From SIG78 sp045585955 (lineage in GTDB: Bacteria > Verrucomicrobiota > Lentisphaeria > Victivallales > Victivallaceae): DNA of 39,984 nucleotides. The stretch is taken from NCBI GenBank assembly GCA_045585955.1, contig JAZMZK010000089.1:1-39984 (forward strand), read 5' to 3'. The position numbers and the translations under genes are program-made. Below are positions 14,658-23,199 of the stretch, in pieces (the first letter of the stretch is position 1; each line of letters starts with the position of its first letter). The notes beneath the pieces are model-generated. The model saw nothing but the letters and a program-made list of their open reading frames with translations, did no database searches and was not told the origin of the DNA.

Positions 14658-16060
14658 ACAACATCTCCAAAAACATTTTAAGTGTATTCGCTGCTGTTGC
14701 GGCGGTAACTGCAAGTGGTGCCGAAGCCGTAAAATCGGTGGTGCCTTTTGAAGTAAAAAAAGAACCCCTCAAGGTGAATTTTGATGCCGACTGCCGGGAG
14801 TTTGTCATTCCGGAGCTGAAAAAAGCCCCCACCTTGAAAGATTTCCCCAAAGATTGGGCAAATGCGGTCAAGATGAGTGATTTCAAAACCATCTACCGCC
14901 GTGCTGAAATGCGTGCCAAAGCCTTGCAGGCTGCCGGAGAGTGGAAGAAATTCCTGCCCAAAACCCTGACTCCGCCGGAAGATACCATTGTCTACATGGG
15001 CTATGATAAAGATAATCTCTATCTTGCCACCGAGTGCTGCGAAAGCCCCGGCAATGTGCTGACCAAACTGCCGGGCCTGCCCCGGGATTCCAAGATCTAT
15101 TCGGTGGACAGCATTGAACTTATGATCTTCAAAGATCGTGCCAACCCGGATTTTGTGCAGCTTATGGCAGATATGCTGGGGCAGATCTACGATGCCAAAC
15201 GCAACGATGTAGCCAGAACCACCGATGTAAGTTGGAACCCCGATTATAAGTTGGAAGTGGGCAAAAAAGGCGAAAACTGGATCCTTTTCTGGACTTTCCC
15301 CTGGAAAATGCTGGAAATACAACCCGTTGCCGGCAGAGAATTTGCTTTGAACATTGCCCGCAACAAACGCCACGGCAAAGAGTTCAGCTCGCTGGCTGGC
15401 AATAAAAACGGTTTTGCCGAGCGTGACCGGTTGGTAAAAATGTATATCGGCAAGAAAAATCCCCGTTGCAGCGTATCGGCTGTAGCTGCTCCGGCACTGG
15501 TGGAAGGCAAAAACTTCCTGACTGTTTGGGTCAACAACCCCACGGCTCAAAAAGTCGATGCTCAAGTGCGGCTCAAGTGCGGCAAAGCCTCCAACACCAA
15601 ACCCATCACCCTTAAACCCAACGCCAAAAGCAAGCTCCGGCTCTCCATTTCCGGCGTGGTCAAGTCAGCCACCATGGGACACCGGGTGCGGGAAAGCGGC
15701 AACCGTATCGATATTGAATTGCTGGATAAAGAGGGCAAACTCATCAACAGCGCCATGTTTACTGCCGATGCCATGGAAAAGATGGCGGTATCGCTGGCAA
15801 GCTACGCAGTAATGGGTTCCGAAGATACCCTCAACTGCCGGGTGCAGATCAACTGCGGCATAACCAAAACCGCCAAGCTGGAAATATCCTGCAACGGCAA
15901 TAAATCCATTCTGGCACCCAAAAGCGGCGAATATCTGCTGGATGTTAGCCAGATTCAGGGCGATGCCGAAGTAGTGATCCGCTTGTTTGACAGCAAAACC
16001 AATAAAAATATCGTTGTAAAGAAATTGAAATTTACCCGGGAAGCCGATCCCTTTGCCTGA
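14654..16060 (+). CDS. secreted CBM9/DOMON-like protein
   Basis: A 468-residue exported protein with a signal peptide of about 23 residues (ending ASGAEA). Residues about 35-260 resemble a CBM9-type carbohydrate-binding domain as found in secreted xylanases: TIVYMGYDKDNLYLATECCE, then SVDSIELMIF and WILFWTFPWKML, then FALNIARNK. Residues about 275-465 are one or two Ig-like beta domains (NFLTVWVNNPTAQKVDAQVR). There is no hydrolase motif. It overlaps the GH123-like gene by 4 bp (ATGA), a sign of coupled translation, so it probably works with these enzymes as a binding or scaffolding partner. Confidence 0.75.
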   Translation: MNNISKNILSVFAAVAAVTASGAEAVKSVVPFEVKKEPLKVNFDADCREFVIPELKKAPTLKDFPKDWANAVKMSDFKTIYRRAEMRAKALQAAGEWKKFLPKTLTPPEDTIVYMGYDKDNLYLATECCESPGNVLTKLPGLPRDSKIYSVDSIELMIFKDRANPDFVQLMADMLGQIYDAKRNDVARTTDVSWNPDYKLEVGKKGENWILFWTFPWKMLEIQPVAGREFALNIARNKRHGKEFSSLAGNKNGFAERDRLVKMYIGKKNPRCSVSAVAAPALVEGKNFLTVWVNNPTAQKVDAQVRLKCGKASNTKPITLKPNAKSKLRLSISGVVKSATMGHRVRESGNRIDIELLDKEGKLINSAMFTADAMEKMAVSLASYAVMGSEDTLNCRVQINCGITKTAKLEISCNGNKSILAPKSGEYLLDVSQIQGDAEVVIRLFDSKTNKNIVVKKLKFTREADPFA

Positions 16061-16082
16061 AAAAATGTTTAAGAGAATTTTT

Positions 16083-17018
16083 ATGAAAAGTCTTTGTTGT
16101 CTGGCCCCGGCGGTTGCCCTTGCCGGATGCACACTTAATATGGAAAACTCTGTTGCAAAATATCCATATATCGTTGCAGCAGAACAGTTCAGCACCAGTT
16201 TTATCGTGATCGACCCAAATGTGGATGTGCTGAAAAACGAAGCCATTGTCTGGCGGTATGACCCAGTTAAAGATTGGGATATACCAGAAGATAAATTGCG
16301 GACTTTCAGCAATCCCAGCGAAGTCAAGATCGTTAAAGACGGTACCAAGCTGCTGCTGACCTGTTCCGGCGGCGCTTGTGCGCTTATTGATTTGGCGACT
16401 GGCAAATATGATTGGCTGGTCTTTCCCTACGGCAATCCACATTCGGCAGAGCTGCTGCCCGACGGCAATGTGGTCACAGCGTCCAGCACCGGAGCGTATT
16501 TAAGACTTTATGATCTTAAAAAAGAGATCAAAGGCACTGTCAGTAAAAAGTATCCTCTGGAAAGTGCCCACGGTGTGGTTTGGGATAAAAAGACCGAACT
16601 TTTGTATGCCTGCGGAAAACACGGTATCGTCAGCTATAAGTATGATCCGGAAAAGGTGGAGTTGACTCAAGTTAAAGAGTACAACCTTGATTTGCCGGAT
16701 CTGGCTTCCGGCGGCCATGATCTTTACCTTGATCCCCGGGATGGGAAACTGCTGGTCACGGTTACCCGCGGCATGGTAAAAGTGGATCAGGAAAGCGGCA
16801 AGTTTGAGGTGATCACTCCACAAAGGCACATCAAGTCTGTGAGTGTGGCCCCCGGCATTGGAACACTGGTGATGATCCCCACCGAAAGCTGGTGGAGCGA
16901 CAAACTGGGTATACTCGATGAGCAGGGTGTTATCAAGGATTTTATCCGCGTACCCCACATGCGGTTCTACAAAGCCCGCTGGATACCCGACATGAAAAAG
17001 TTCCAGTTCAAAAAATAA
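16083..17018 (+). CDS. lipoprotein with beta-propeller-like fold (DUF6528-like)
   Basis: A 311-residue lipoprotein. MKSLCCLAPAVALAGC carries a lipobox (Leu13-Ala-Gly-Cys16), so the mature protein is lipid-anchored. The body has repeated strand patterns typical of a propeller: FIVIDPNVD, GACALIDLATG, GNPHSAELLPDGNVVTASST, SAHGVVWDKKTELLYACGKH and GGHDLYLDPRDGKLLVT. This resembles the DUF6528 family found beside glycoside hydrolases; family naming is from memory and moderate. I chose the ATG at 16083 since AAGAGA lies at a suitable distance and the lipoprotein signal then begins at residue 1; ATG 16065 is an alternative. It probably binds or senses glycan at the cell envelope. Confidence 0.72.
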   Translation: MKSLCCLAPAVALAGCTLNMENSVAKYPYIVAAEQFSTSFIVIDPNVDVLKNEAIVWRYDPVKDWDIPEDKLRTFSNPSEVKIVKDGTKLLLTCSGGACALIDLATGKYDWLVFPYGNPHSAELLPDGNVVTASSTGAYLRLYDLKKEIKGTVSKKYPLESAHGVVWDKKTELLYACGKHGIVSYKYDPEKVELTQVKEYNLDLPDLASGGHDLYLDPRDGKLLVTVTRGMVKVDQESGKFEVITPQRHIKSVSVAPGIGTLVMIPTESWWSDKLGILDEQGVIKDFIRVPHMRFYKARWIPDMKKFQFKK

Positions 17019-17030
17019 AGGCTGAGAAAA

Positions 17031-18401
17031 GTGAAAGAAGTTGCCATCCGTTCAATGCATATCGACCTGAAAGGTCTTGCACCAAAGGCAGAATATGCCT
17101 GGAAACTCATGGACGATCTGCAAAGTTTCGGTTATAACCATATTTTAATGGAGTTTGAGGATAAGTTCCCCTTTGAGTGCTGTCCGGAAATCGTTCATCA
17201 GGGGGCGTACACCAAAGCTGAACTCGCTGGATTTGAGCGTAAAGGTTTGAGTGTTATACCCTTGATGCAGTGTGCCGGACACCTTGATTATCTGCTCTCT
17301 CACGAAAAATACGCATTTTTGCGGGATAAAGGACGCACCTATCAATGGGATTTGAGCAATGAGCAAGCCTTTGAATTGTGGCGGCAAATGGCAGAAGAAA
17401 TATTGGGTGTTTACCCCGATGCCAAGTATTTCCACATCGGCGCCGATGAAGTGGAGCTTGCCGACGAAGCGGAATTTGAGCGTTATTTGTTCCATGTGGA
17501 ACGCTGTGTGGATTACTTGAGAGCCAAAGGCTTGCAGGTGTTGATCTGGGACGATGTATTCCGTAAGCACGACCACCCGGCACTTGACCGGCTGATGCCC
17601 AAAGTGATCGTCTGCGTGTGGCAGTACCGGGCAGTCAACGAAGTATTTACCGAAAACATGGTAAAACGGGGTGCTGAAGTCTGGGGAGCCTCCCGGATAC
17701 AGACCAACACCCACTACCGGGGCATGGGCAGACTCAAGCTCAAATACAAAAACATCAACGATTGGCTGGCGGTCAACGAAAAGTATCAGCTCCCCGGCCA
17801 TATCGGTACTTTGTGGGGCAGATCCCAATGCCTGTCGCCCTTGAATGCAGCGTTGCCGGAAGCTATGTATATGGCAGCTTATCTGGCATACGGCTTGAAA
17901 AACGGCAAATTTGACCGGTCAGAGTTCGACCGCCAGTTTGCAGCGGAGTATTTCGGTACGCCGGAATTTGATATGTACAACTTTGCCGACTGCATCGGCT
18001 GCGACCCGGATCTGGGGGCGCCACTGCTGATAGAGGTAAACAAAAATCAGGATATCGTGGAGCATTGGCGGGTGTTGAACGAAATGGACAGTTTCTTCAA
18101 GTATTGCGAGCGATGCTTTGCCGCCGATCAGGGGATGCTGGCAGGCTACCGCAAGGGAGCGATTCCGCCCAAACTTACCCGCAACTACCTCGACGGCGTA
18201 AGGATAACCCGGGAGCGCGCAGAAATGCTCAAAGAGAAAATCCGGGCATTATTTGAAAAATATTATGTAAAAGGTTTGATCGAAGAGTACCTTGCCAGCC
18301 GTTTTGATGCTATATTAATCAGCAATGACCGCTGGGAAGAAGTTCTGGAAGCTGCGGCGAAGAATTATCAGCCGCAACTGCCCGGCAAAGTTGTTTTATG
18401 A
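17031..18401 (+). CDS. GH20-like beta-N-acetylhexosaminidase
   Basis: A 456-residue protein without a signal peptide, so it is probably cytoplasmic. The GH20 signature HIGADEVE at 135-142 gives the catalytic Asp139-Glu140 pair. Other barrel features are SMHIDLKG at the start, GYNHILMEFED, LSVIPLMQCAGHLDYLL and VLIWDDVF. GH20 enzymes release terminal GlcNAc or GalNAc. The N-terminal GH20b domain is missing and the barrel starts almost at once, as in the short catalytic-only subgroup. It starts with GTG at 17031, 12 bp after the lipoprotein gene. In this locus it would finish degradation of imported oligosaccharides after the secreted enzymes have acted. Confidence 0.82.
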   Translation: MKEVAIRSMHIDLKGLAPKAEYAWKLMDDLQSFGYNHILMEFEDKFPFECCPEIVHQGAYTKAELAGFERKGLSVIPLMQCAGHLDYLLSHEKYAFLRDKGRTYQWDLSNEQAFELWRQMAEEILGVYPDAKYFHIGADEVELADEAEFERYLFHVERCVDYLRAKGLQVLIWDDVFRKHDHPALDRLMPKVIVCVWQYRAVNEVFTENMVKRGAEVWGASRIQTNTHYRGMGRLKLKYKNINDWLAVNEKYQLPGHIGTLWGRSQCLSPLNAALPEAMYMAAYLAYGLKNGKFDRSEFDRQFAAEYFGTPEFDMYNFADCIGCDPDLGAPLLIEVNKNQDIVEHWRVLNEMDSFFKYCERCFAADQGMLAGYRKGAIPPKLTRNYLDGVRITRERAEMLKEKIRALFEKYYVKGLIEEYLASRFDAILISNDRWEEVLEAAAKNYQPQLPGKVVL

Positions 18402-18424
18402 TAAAAAAGCACAAGAGGTGAAAG

Positions 18425-19324
18425 ATGTGGGAAAAGAAGAACAGTTTTGATTTTCATTTGCACACGCTCTGGAGCTACGATGCCACTGCGGATGTGGAGT
18501 TTTACTTTGCGGAAGCCTCCCGTCTGGGTATAACTCATATAGCCATAACCGAACACCATCACATGGACTCGCTGCCCGAAGCGCTGGCGGCGGCAGCAAA
18601 ATATCCGGATGTTACTTATATCCGTGGAGCCGAACTTACAGTCAGTACGCCCTTCGGCTCGATTGATATGGTTTGTCTGGGAATGCCGGAAGTTCCCACT
18701 CCGGAGTTGCAACAGGTCTTTGCCGCCTATCACAACTGGCAGCGGGAATACGGCGACTCGACTTGCTTGAATATGACCGCATTGGGCTATCCTTACAGCC
18801 GGGAAGAGCGGGAGATGCTGCTGAAGCGTTACCGTCCGGCAAAGACGCTTAATGTGCAAGGTATTACCCATGTTCAAGCCGGAGTTCAGTGCGATTACCT
18901 GATCGGAGAAAAAAAGCTTTTCCCCGACCGGGAAGCTATCCGAAACCTGCCCCGCAGCGAAAAAGTAACTCCCAAACCTTATCCGGCTTACGATTTTGTG
19001 CTGCCGGCAGTACGCAAAGCCGGAGCATTGACCTTTATAGCCCACCCCACAAGATATTTCCAGCGGGATAATCTTGAACGCATGGATGCTTTGCGGGAGC
19101 TGCTGCAATTCGACGGCATCGAATGTGCCCACACCTCTGTTCCGGAAGAACTTACGCCGTTTTACCGTGAATATGCCCTGAAACACAAACTGCTTTCAAC
19201 TGCCGGCAGCGATTGCCACTCTGCCCCCGGCGACAAGTACCAGTTCAGCCCCAACTGTCAGCTGGGTGGACATATCGGCGACCCGCGCTGGGTGGATGAA
19301 ATTGTGGAACGCCTGTCTAAATGA
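18425..19324 (+). CDS. PHP-domain phosphoesterase
   Basis: A 299-residue PHP-superfamily protein. Metal-binding motifs are FDFHLHTLWSYDA (His11, His13, Asp19), ITEHHHM (Glu43, His44), RGAEL, FIAHPTR and the final SDCHSAPG. The PHP fold hydrolyses phosphoesters with a trinuclear metal site. Histidinol phosphatase, nucleoside diphosphatase and cyclic or sugar phosphate hydrolase are all known activities; the specific one cannot be told. No signal peptide. AGAGGTG precedes the ATG. It sits between the GH20-like enzyme and the MBL hydrolase, so a catabolic role towards a phosphorylated sugar product is plausible. Confidence 0.8.
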   Translation: MWEKKNSFDFHLHTLWSYDATADVEFYFAEASRLGITHIAITEHHHMDSLPEALAAAAKYPDVTYIRGAELTVSTPFGSIDMVCLGMPEVPTPELQQVFAAYHNWQREYGDSTCLNMTALGYPYSREEREMLLKRYRPAKTLNVQGITHVQAGVQCDYLIGEKKLFPDREAIRNLPRSEKVTPKPYPAYDFVLPAVRKAGALTFIAHPTRYFQRDNLERMDALRELLQFDGIECAHTSVPEELTPFYREYALKHKLLSTAGSDCHSAPGDKYQFSPNCQLGGHIGDPRWVDEIVERLSK

Positions 19325-19334
19325 GGAGTTTTTT

Positions 19335-20555
19335 ATGAATTGTGCAAATCCAGCCGTCTGGCAGGGGTGGCAGCGGGGCGAATTGCAGATACATTTTATC
19401 CATACCGGAGTCGCTGAATCCATATTGTTTATTTTTCCTGACGGGACTACCATACTTAATGATTGCGGCGATTATCCGGCGCTCACCCGCTGGCAATATG
19501 CTGTACCCGTAGTACCAGGTCCGGAGCGGCTGGCGGGGGACTGGATCGCCCGTTATGTGGAGCGTGTCCTGCCGGGAAATGCCCCCCGTCGCAACGGAAA
19601 AACGCTTATTGATTATATGTATTTGAGCCATTTTCATTGTGATCACTGCGGCACACCTTATTGGCAGTGTATCAAAGATGATGGTGACCGGCTGCCGGAT
19701 TGTTACCGCAGCGGGTACGGTCTGGCGGCGGAAACTCTGGCTTTTGATACTGCCGTTGATCGGGATTGGCCGGGAACCGATGAGCGCAAATCCAATGAAA
19801 TCGAGCTTTACCATGACCACATGCACCGTATTTATAACGCTCTCCGGCAGCGGGATGGACTTAAAAACGAGAAATTCCGTCTGGGAGCAGACGATCAGTT
19901 TGTTTTGCGGTATTCGTCCGGAGAATTTCCGGATTTCAAGGTGCAGAATATAATTGCCAACGGCAGGATTTTCTGCAAAGATGGCTCAATAAAAGATGTT
20001 TATGCCGAAGAAGCCAAAATCAATGATCGCTTCAACGAAAACGGCATGAGCTGCGGATTTATTTTAACTTACGGAAAATTCAAGTTTTTCACCGGCGGCG
20101 ATTGGGATGATACTGTTGCCGGCGACGGCGGCAGCAAGATCAAGCTGGATGATGCGTTATCTGCGGAACTCCCGGCAGTGGATGTTGCCAAGATAAACCA
20201 TCACGGGTTCCGTAATATGAGCGACAAGATCGTTTCGGCGCTGGCTGCCCGGGTGTGGGTGGCAAATATTTCCAACACCAGAGAGGTTTCGGAAGATGCT
20301 TTGGAGCGTATTTGCAATCGGAACAACTACCCCGGTGCGCGTACCGTGTTTCCTTGTGTTTTTGCTGATTCCCGGGTGGCAGCAGCCCAAGGTAAAGAGT
20401 ATCTTTCTGATATAGCTCCGGAAACTTTCGGCAAAGGCTGCCATGTGGTGATAACTGTGCCGCCGGGCGGCAACAGCTACCGCATAAGCTGCATTGAAGC
20501 GGCTGATGAATCCATGCGGATCAAAGGCGAATACCAATTTACCGTGCAAAGTTGA
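19335..20555 (+). CDS. MBL-fold metallohydrolase
   Basis: A 406-residue metallo-beta-lactamase-fold protein. The core motif HFHCDH at 99-104 (LSHFHCDHCGTP) gives the two-metal site. Later pieces are FFTGGDWDD (bridging Asp) and KINHHGFRNMSDKI (ligand His), an arrangement like ComEC C-terminal and UlaG-like hydrolases. The start is the ATG at 19335 with TGAGGAG overlapping the stop of the PHP gene. There is no export signal. The substrate is unknown. As the last intact gene of the locus it may hydrolyse a lactone, phosphodiester or sugar phosphate made during glycan breakdown. Confidence 0.82.
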   Translation: MNCANPAVWQGWQRGELQIHFIHTGVAESILFIFPDGTTILNDCGDYPALTRWQYAVPVVPGPERLAGDWIARYVERVLPGNAPRRNGKTLIDYMYLSHFHCDHCGTPYWQCIKDDGDRLPDCYRSGYGLAAETLAFDTAVDRDWPGTDERKSNEIELYHDHMHRIYNALRQRDGLKNEKFRLGADDQFVLRYSSGEFPDFKVQNIIANGRIFCKDGSIKDVYAEEAKINDRFNENGMSCGFILTYGKFKFFTGGDWDDTVAGDGGSKIKLDDALSAELPAVDVAKINHHGFRNMSDKIVSALAARVWVANISNTREVSEDALERICNRNNYPGARTVFPCVFADSRVAAAQGKEYLSDIAPETFGKGCHVVITVPPGGNSYRISCIEAADESMRIKGEYQFTVQS

Positions 20556-20812
20556 AAAAACACTTTGACTTTGTGGCACTTTGTCAGACTAAAACAGCCG
20601 CAAAGTGCCACTACATTGACTGGAATGATGTTGCCGGCAGCATACCGGCATATCTCCTTATTGTCGGTATTGTTTTCACCTACAATATCAGCGACGGGCT
20701 GGGCTTGGGGATCACCTCTTATGCGATCCTCAACTGCCGGCAAAAAGGCAAAGTCCACTGGATGCTTTGGGTCATATCGCTCCTGTTTGCAGCAAAGTAT
20801 TTATGTCTGTAA
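20552..20812 (+). pseudogene. C-terminal fragment of an NCS2 / AzgA-type purine permease
   Basis: An 86-residue frame whose part from about 20609 (YIDWNDVAGSIPAYLLIVGI, then TYNISDGLGLGITSYAILNC and WVISLLFAAKYL) matches the last two helices of AzgA-like NCS2 hypoxanthine/guanine permeases. That family has the pattern DW.D...AIPAF..I...P.TYSI..G...G...Y. Full proteins have about 430-480 residues and 12-14 helices; everything upstream is missing and the first 20 residues here are encoded by the inverted-repeat region. The frame overlaps the MBL stop. It is a deletion remnant, probably not a functional protein. Confidence 0.7.
20573..20611. repeat. 11-bp inverted repeat after the MBL gene
   Basis: GTGGCACTTTG (20573-20583) and CAAAGTGCCAC (20601-20611) are perfect inverted repeats with a 17-nt loop. 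The hairpin starts 17 bp after the MBL stop and lies just before the recognisable part of the permease remnant. There is no T-tract, so it is more likely a transcript-stabilising hairpin or a junction scar than a standard terminator. Confidence 0.7.
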
Positions 20813-20867
20813 ACAAGCATGATCTATAACTGCCGCTATCAGTTGCGGCTATGGCGTTTGAGCATTT

Positions 20868-23189
20868 TCAATATTTTATTGAACACGCTCCGGCTATCGG
20901 GCGGCAATGCAGCAATTCGGCTTGTAAATTACGCACCTTGTAGTATTTTTCGCGCAAAACGGCACTCAATCCGGCGATTGAATCGTTGCTGACCAATACC
21001 ATCATGCACCCGCCCAGACCGGCTCCGGCAAGCTGTGCGCCAACTACACCCTCCACACTGTTTGCCAAATCTACCATCAGGTCGATTTCCGGCAGACTGC
21101 ACCGGTAACTGCCCGGCTGGCGCCACAATGCGCTGGCGGCGATTTTTGCCGGATCGCCGGAGCGGATATTGTTTATAAGTCTGTCCAATGCCTGGTCGGA
21201 GGTATCAAAAAAGTAATCGCCAAGCTCGCAACCATTGCCATCAAAACATTTTACCCGGTCGCCGTTATGCGATATATTCATCATTTCACCGGCAAGGGCT
21301 ATATCATTTTCCAACGCATCCACAAAGCGGGCTGACCTTGCGCACTCTGCCAGACCGTAAAGCACCACTCCCCGGATAGGATAAAGTCCGTCAGCAGGCG
21401 GATTGTGATTGCTCCAGAATTGCCGCAAGTCAGCACCCGGCAGCATTTTTTCCAGCTCGCTTCTGGTTGCATATTCCGGCAGATAAGTCAAAAGTTTGTA
21501 AAACCAATCCAGCGGTATATTGAGTTTCTCGCAGGTAAAATCCCGTAAATGATGCAGATTTGCAGCGTATTGCGGAAAGAGTTTTTTCAGCAAAAGCAAC
21601 CCGATGCGGTAACAGCTTACCCGGTGATTGAACTGATCTTTGGCATTGCCGCTTTTGCGTGCCTGAATCTTGCTGTCGCAAACGATCAATGTGTAACCGG
21701 CAGGGAAATTGACCAGTTTTTCTATGGCAAAATCAAAAAACTTGACTTTGACCACCTTGTTGCATTCCCCGAGCTTTACTGCTGCATGGTCTGCCGCCCC
21801 GCCCCGGGTGCCGACAAACCATTCGCCCTCCCCGCAAAGAGTGACCAGTTTATCCGGTTCCAAATCAAGCCGGTTCGCTCCGACTACCGCTTCGGCAGCG
21901 CCGACTACCAGCGTCGAAGATGAACTCAAACCTGCCGCCATCGGCACATTGCCCGATACGATCATATCCATACCGCGCAGTTTCTTGTGATCAAAGTGTT
22001 TCTGAAAACGCAGAAACACCGCTTTGATATAGTCAGCCCAGTTCACTCCATACTGTTTGAGCAGGCGGGCGAGCTTTTTACTGCCAACCAGCGCCTGCCA
22101 ATCATCCCACGGCAAATCGCATACCAATTCGCCAATGGAAAACTCTGCCGGAGCAAACTCCTGATCGAGATTATAGAGTGTTACATGGTCATCATTGCGT
22201 AATCTTACTGCCATAAGCGTTTCGCAGCCGATAGTCATAAGGTTGCAGTTTCCGCCCTGATGATCGACATGCCGCCCCATAATATTGACTCTGCCCGGAG
22301 AACGGATCACCGAAACAAGCGAATCAGACTGCCAGCGTGCTTGTGCGCACTCAAGCAATTTTTGCAAACGCTTCTGCTGGCGGAGCATCACCGCGCTGTC
22401 GCTGTTATAAAGAGTTTGTATTTTCAGTTGCAGCGGACTTGCGGGAGTCTTCAGCGCGGCAAGCCATTCGCTGACCGGGTGATATTCTGTCAAATCAAGT
22501 TCAAAAGAAGTTTTACCCGCCTGCTGCTGCAACAATTCGGCTGCAAGCAGAAACTCTTCGGGATTGTTAAAACCTATGACCTGTGAAAAATCCGTTACCG
22601 GCAATATTCCCGGCTTATCTGCACCATTCATCAGATCGGCAAGTTTGGCAAGCTGTACCTCGTTATCTTCAGCAAAAACTTCCTGCCGGTAAAGTTCCTG
22701 CACCCCCTGGCGAATATCCCCGACCCGCCCGAGATAAATTGAAAGTGCCTGCTTGAGCAGACCGTTTTCATCAAAAAGCTGCAATCCGGCAAGTTTAACC
22801 TGACTTTGAGTATAAAAATCCAATAACTTTTCAATTACTTCCGGCGCTATTATTCGATGCCCCGGCACCACCAGGAGCAATGTATCATCAGCAACCGTTT
22901 CCGGCAACGACTTTACTGCACAAGCCAACGCATCGGCGGGGCCCAGCTGCCGGGGCTGATAAGCGTAAGATATATTATCGAACCGCCCCGAAAGCAGTCG
23001 CATGACATCACCGGCAGAGGCACCGCCTACCACTACTGTATGCGAACTTATACAGCACTTGTCCAATGCTTCCACTGCCCGCACGATCACCGGTTTTCCC
23101 AGCAGCTCCAGACATACCTTGTTGGTATGGCACGAATTCATGCGTCGGCTCAACCCTGCCGCCAGAACAACTGAATGAATATTTTTCAT
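20868..23189 (-). CDS. nucleotidyltransferase-like - GHMP (galactokinase-like) kinase fusion
   Basis: A 773-residue two-domain protein. Residues 1-225 are a sugar-nucleotidyltransferase-like domain: VVLAAGLSRRM at 7-17 with Lys24 following, and QLGPADALA at 81-89. The usual Gly-Asp metal site is replaced by VVPGHRI (107-113), so activity is doubtful. Residues about 290-773 are a GHMP kinase of the galactokinase group, with SPGRVNIMGRHVDHQGG (297-313), the ATP loop PMAAGLSSSS (416-425) and a C-terminal GAGLGGCMMVLV. The likely substrate is galactose, GalNAc or another sugar (inferred). The start was set at 23189, where the AAGLSRRM strand begins; no strong ribosome site is seen. It starts 10 bp after the lipoprotein gene and is co-transcribed with it. 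Confidence 0.83.
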   Translation of the reverse strand: MKNIHSVVLAAGLSRRMNSCHTNKVCLELLGKPVIVRAVEALDKCCISSHTVVVGGASAGDVMRLLSGRFDNISYAYQPRQLGPADALACAVKSLPETVADDTLLLVVPGHRIIAPEVIEKLLDFYTQSQVKLAGLQLFDENGLLKQALSIYLGRVGDIRQGVQELYRQEVFAEDNEVQLAKLADLMNGADKPGILPVTDFSQVIGFNNPEEFLLAAELLQQQAGKTSFELDLTEYHPVSEWLAALKTPASPLQLKIQTLYNSDSAVMLRQQKRLQKLLECAQARWQSDSLVSVIRSPGRVNIMGRHVDHQGGNCNLMTIGCETLMAVRLRNDDHVTLYNLDQEFAPAEFSIGELVCDLPWDDWQALVGSKKLARLLKQYGVNWADYIKAVFLRFQKHFDHKKLRGMDMIVSGNVPMAAGLSSSSTLVVGAAEAVVGANRLDLEPDKLVTLCGEGEWFVGTRGGAADHAAVKLGECNKVVKVKFFDFAIEKLVNFPAGYTLIVCDSKIQARKSGNAKDQFNHRVSCYRIGLLLLKKLFPQYAANLHHLRDFTCEKLNIPLDWFYKLLTYLPEYATRSELEKMLPGADLRQFWSNHNPPADGLYPIRGVVLYGLAECARSARFVDALENDIALAGEMMNISHNGDRVKCFDGNGCELGDYFFDTSDQALDRLINNIRSGDPAKIAASALWRQPGSYRCSLPEIDLMVDLANSVEGVVGAQLAGAGLGGCMMVLVSNDSIAGLSAVLREKYYKVRNLQAELLHCRPIAGACSIKY

Positions 23190-23199
23190 AAAAATAAGG

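Noticed and set aside
16053..16082. Earlier starts (TTG 16053, ATG 16065) for the propeller-like lipoprotein
   Set aside because: They would put ten extra charged residues before the lipoprotein signal and have no ribosome site; ATG 16083 gives a canonical lipobox at Cys16.
4226..20812. The symporter stub and the permease tail as two halves of one transporter split by insertion of the 15-kb locus
   Set aside because: The N-terminal stub has SSS signatures and the C-terminal tail has NCS2 signatures, so they derive from different genes.
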